7,496 nt of DNA from Prevotellaceae bacterium (GTDB lineage: Bacteria > Bacteroidota > Bacteroidia > Bacteroidales > UBA932), in contig JAITQP010000115.1 in the NCBI GenBank assembly GCA_031288885.1, positions 1 to 7,496 on the forward strand, written 5' to 3'. Below the pieces are notes generated by a model. That model saw only the letters and a list, made by a program, of their open reading frames with translations. It ran no database searches and was not told the origin of the DNA. Both the position numbers and the translations under genes were made by a program. Position 1 is the stretch's first letter, and every line of letters begins with the position of its first letter. This document shows positions 5,922 through 7,496 of this stretch, piece by piece.

Positions 5922-7244
5922 CTACGGCAAAACCACGCGGAGGCCTAAGCTGGTGAGGTGGCAGTTGGCTATGCCACAGGGGGAGCGGGTAGCAGCGCGG
6001 TGCCTTTCGGCGTCACTGTCCCAAGCACCGCCGCGAACCGCGTGGTAAGTACCGCTATTAGGGCCTGTAGGATTAGCTGCTGCTGCGCTGCTATAACTTG
6101 CATACCACCAGTCGTAAACCCACTCCCAAACGTTGCCGGACATATCGTGAATACCGAGAGCATTCGGCTTCTTTTGTCCTACCGGATGTGTCGTGGCGGA
6201 GGAATTTTCTTTGTACCATCCCACCTCGTTGAGGTCGTTGCTCCCGCTGTACAGAAGATTTTCGCATACGGCGTTACCTGCGCTACCGTCAACCTTGCAC
6301 CCGCGCGCTACGTACTCCCACTCCGCCTCTGTCGGTAGGCGGTAGCCCCGCTTGCCCGTTAAGGTTACAGTAGCTCCGCTAATAGCGTAAGCTTCCTCTA
6401 AGCCTACCTTTTTGCTCAGCTCGTTGCAGAACTTTACCGCTTCATACCAGTCCATGTACTCTGCCGGTCGCTGCTCATCGCAAGGTATGTTACCGCAGTT
6501 GGTGCCCTTCCAACTGTAAATCTCTCCCGCATCCGCTACGCTGGTGCCCGCAACCCCCGTCATCACCAGCTTCCACTGCGCCTGCGTTATCTCGTACTTC
6601 CCTATGCTAAAGCTGCTCAACGTTACGCTATGGGTGGGCTTCTCGTTGGCGTTACAACCGGTCTGCTCAGCGGTGCACCCCATCGTGAACGTGCCGCCCT
6701 CTACGTGCACCATCTCAATATCCAGCTCCGCAGGATAAGTACGCGCAGGAGCGGGAGCTCTATGCTTGTACCCCGTTCTATCCAGCTGCTGCGATAGCGC
6801 CCGAGACACCCGCGGCAGGTCGTCCTCAACTATGCCGGTGCGCACGTAGCTGCCTCTGCCATTCACCTTGCTGTCTTTTACATCGATGAGCAGCGCATAA
6901 AACATGTGGTCGCTGCCTTTGACAGCGTCAGCTACCAAGCATATCGTAGATATGCCGTTGGTGCGTCCCCACTCGGTGAGCGCGTTTCGGTCTATCTTCT
7001 CCGCGCCTTGCGAGCGCAGGTCGGCGAGCTTTGCCTGCACAGCGGCGTCATTGGTTGCCACTGTGTAGCGGCTGTTGCGGTTAAGCTCGCTGCCTATCTG
7101 GGTGGCAAACTTGTCGCCCAGCGTGTTGTCCATGCCCACCACAAATACGGTCAGCGTGGGCTTGGTTTGCGCTCCGGCGGTCATCGTGCTTGCTGCCCCA
7201 ACGAGCAGCAAAGCAGCTAAATAAAGTTTGTAGTTCTGTTTCAT
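5922..7244 (-). CDS. Secreted FGE-sulfatase (SUMF1-like) domain protein, catalytically degenerate
   Basis: This 440-residue protein has a Sec signal peptide ending near AGA-Q (residue 25/26) and no lipobox. An N-terminal alpha/beta domain of about residues 29-155 (TLTVFVVGMDNTLGDKF, GSELNRN, CLVADAV, YALLIDV) resembles the small periplasmic nucleotide/CsgG-TolB-like modules often put before such domains; this assignment is uncertain. After an Ala/Pro-rich linker (about 160-172), the FGE-sulfatase domain runs from 175 to the end: EGGTFTMG (182-189), GKYEITQAQW (215-224), YRLPTEAEWEYVARG (301-315), GNVWEWVYDWW (370-380), RGGAW (404-408) and GLRVVLP. True formylglycine-generating enzymes need two cysteines after RGGSW. 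Here these positions are Ser410 and His415, so sulfatase maturation is unlikely and a binding or structural role, as in GldK/GldJ-like relatives, is more plausible. Four closely spaced Cys pairs suggest disulfides. No type IX secretion tail is seen. It stands alone between its own leader and terminator. Confidence 0.93.
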   Translation of the reverse strand: MKQNYKLYLAALLLVGAASTMTAGAQTKPTLTVFVVGMDNTLGDKFATQIGSELNRNSRYTVATNDAAVQAKLADLRSQGAEKIDRNALTEWGRTNGISTICLVADAVKGSDHMFYALLIDVKDSKVNGRGSYVRTGIVEDDLPRVSRALSQQLDRTGYKHRAPAPARTYPAELDIEMVHVEGGTFTMGCTAEQTGCNANEKPTHSVTLSSFSIGKYEITQAQWKLVMTGVAGTSVADAGEIYSWKGTNCGNIPCDEQRPAEYMDWYEAVKFCNELSKKVGLEEAYAISGATVTLTGKRGYRLPTEAEWEYVARGCKVDGSAGNAVCENLLYSGSNDLNEVGWYKENSSATTHPVGQKKPNALGIHDMSGNVWEWVYDWWYASYSSAAAANPTGPNSGTYHAVRGGAWDSDAERHRAATRSPCGIANCHLTSLGLRVVLP

Positions 7245-7286
7245 TTTTTTTGTTTTTTGAATTAATAATTGATTGCGCTTACTCTG

Positions 7287-7314
7287 TTACAGGATTTTCA
7301 GCATTACCTCCTTT
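7287..7314 (-). promoter_or_regulatory. Perfect Shine-Dalgarno string and five-codon mini-ORF in the FGE-like leader
   Basis: The minus strand carries AAAGGAGGT (7314-7306), complementary over nine bases to the usual bacterial 16S rRNA 3' tail. It is followed one base later by ATG CTG AAA ATC CTG TAA (7304-7287), encoding MLKIL. The mini-ORF ends 42 nt before the FGE-like ATG, which itself has an A-rich, Shine-Dalgarno-free upstream region. The spacing between AGGAGG and ATG is too short for optimal initiation, so it may act as a ribosome standby, stalling or regulatory site. It could also be a relic of another start. Confidence 0.35.
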
Positions 7315-7327
7315 GAGTTTAGACAAT

Positions 7328-7410
7328 AAAAAAGCGTGAAACTTAACTGCTTCCCGTTATCCATGGTATTTAGCGTAACCAAACAAGCTGGGAATAAGTC
7401 AAGTTCACGC
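7328..7410 (-). promoter_or_regulatory. Possible alternative terminator-like pairing in the FGE-like leader
   Basis: On the minus strand GCGTGAACTTGAC (7410-7398) can pair with GTTAAGTTTCACGC (7347-7334). This gives 13 base pairs with one G-U and one bulged T, across a 50-nt loop, and TTTTTT (7333-7328) follows at once. The 5' arm is also the inner arm of the palindrome at 7348-7490, so the two folds exclude each other. The large loop makes it an unusual terminator, and its function is inferred. Confidence 0.35.
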
Positions 7411-7490
7411 GCGAGCGTGAACATTGCAACTTATTTCTTCGCTTGTTATCACTAAATCGCTAAATTTTTGGATAACGAAGAATAAAAGCA
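7348..7490. repeat. Long imperfect palindrome (about 143 nt) upstream of the FGE-like gene
   Basis: Six blocks on the left arm recur as reverse complements in mirrored order on the right arm. They are TGCTT (7348-7352/7486-7490), CGTTATCC (7355-7362/7470-7477), ATTTAGCG (7368-7375/7458-7465), AACAAGC (7382-7388/7441-7447), AATAAGT (7393-7399/7429-7435) and GTTCACGC (7403-7410/7415-7422), the last enclosing a GCGA tetraloop. Together that is 43 paired positions in arms of about 65 nt, far more than chance. No ORF lies inside. Candidates include a structured leader RNA, a MITE- or REP-like element, or a protein-binding cruciform. A competing local fold exists in the right arm (7435-7450 with 7471-7482). 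Confidence 0.7.
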
Positions 7491-7496
7491 CAATGC

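Noticed and set aside
5821..6048. A 75-codon plus-strand frame beginning at the ATGGAG repeat
   Set aside because: It starts in the arm of the terminator hairpin and continues antisense to the conserved end of the FGE-like gene.
7348..7490. The palindrome as an integron attC recombination site
   Set aside because: The size and imperfect pairing fit, but the expected RYYYAAC and GTTRRRY core sites are not found at the arm ends, and no cassette-like gene is attached.
1..7496. CRISPR arrays, tRNA or rRNA genes and insertion sequences
   Set aside because: No regularly spaced direct repeats, cloverleaf with a TTC loop, rRNA-like stretch or transposase motif was seen on either strand.

Overview
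The window looks like chromosomal DNA from a Bacteroidales-type bacterium (phylum Bacteroidota). The evidence is a SusC/RagA TonB-dependent transporter followed by a SusD/RagB lipoprotein, Bacteroidota-style lipoprotein signals, A-rich rather than Shine-Dalgarno translation starts, and a FGE-sulfatase (SUMF1-like) secreted protein of a type common in this group. The coding DNA is G+C-rich for the phylum and the intergenic DNA is A+T-rich. All four convincing genes lie on the minus strand, so transcription runs from high to low coordinates. The genus cannot be fixed from sequence alone.

Layout in transcription order: (1) 7245-7496 is a non-coding leader. It holds a long imperfect palindrome (7348-7490), a possible alternative terminator-like pairing ending in a T6 run (7328-7333), a perfect Shine-Dalgarno-like string (7306-7314) and a five-codon mini-ORF. 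(2) 5922-7244 encodes a 440-residue secreted two-domain protein with a FGE-sulfatase fold that lacks both catalytic cysteines. (3) 5464-5921 is a 458-nt intergenic region. It holds the likely terminator of that gene (5818-5858), a candidate Bacteroidota promoter (5684-5714), and then two consecutive intrinsic terminator-like hairpins (5563-5602 and 5525-5559) that lie between the promoter and the susC start. (4) 2290-5463 encodes the SusC-like transporter, 589-2277 the SusD-like lipoprotein and 31-555 a small lipoprotein. They are spaced 12 and 33 nt apart and form a clear operon. (5) A perfect 9-bp hairpin at 1-21 closes the operon.

The three-gene operon should assemble an outer-membrane 'pedal-bin' importer. 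The SusC barrel opens to the periplasm with TonB energy, SusD forms its lid on the cell surface, and the small lipoprotein is probably an accessory surface or periplasmic-face component. No glycoside hydrolase, peptidase, sigma/anti-sigma pair or hybrid sensor is visible, so the substrate cannot be inferred.

The most interesting material is non-coding. The susC leader looks like a transcription-attenuation region. The leader of the FGE-like gene contains a large palindrome whose inner arm can also pair with a third copy of the same motif next to a T-run. Both leaders carry unusually strong Shine-Dalgarno-like strings next to tiny ORFs, which is unexpected in a phylum that mostly ignores that signal. 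These regulatory readings are inference from sequence complementarity.
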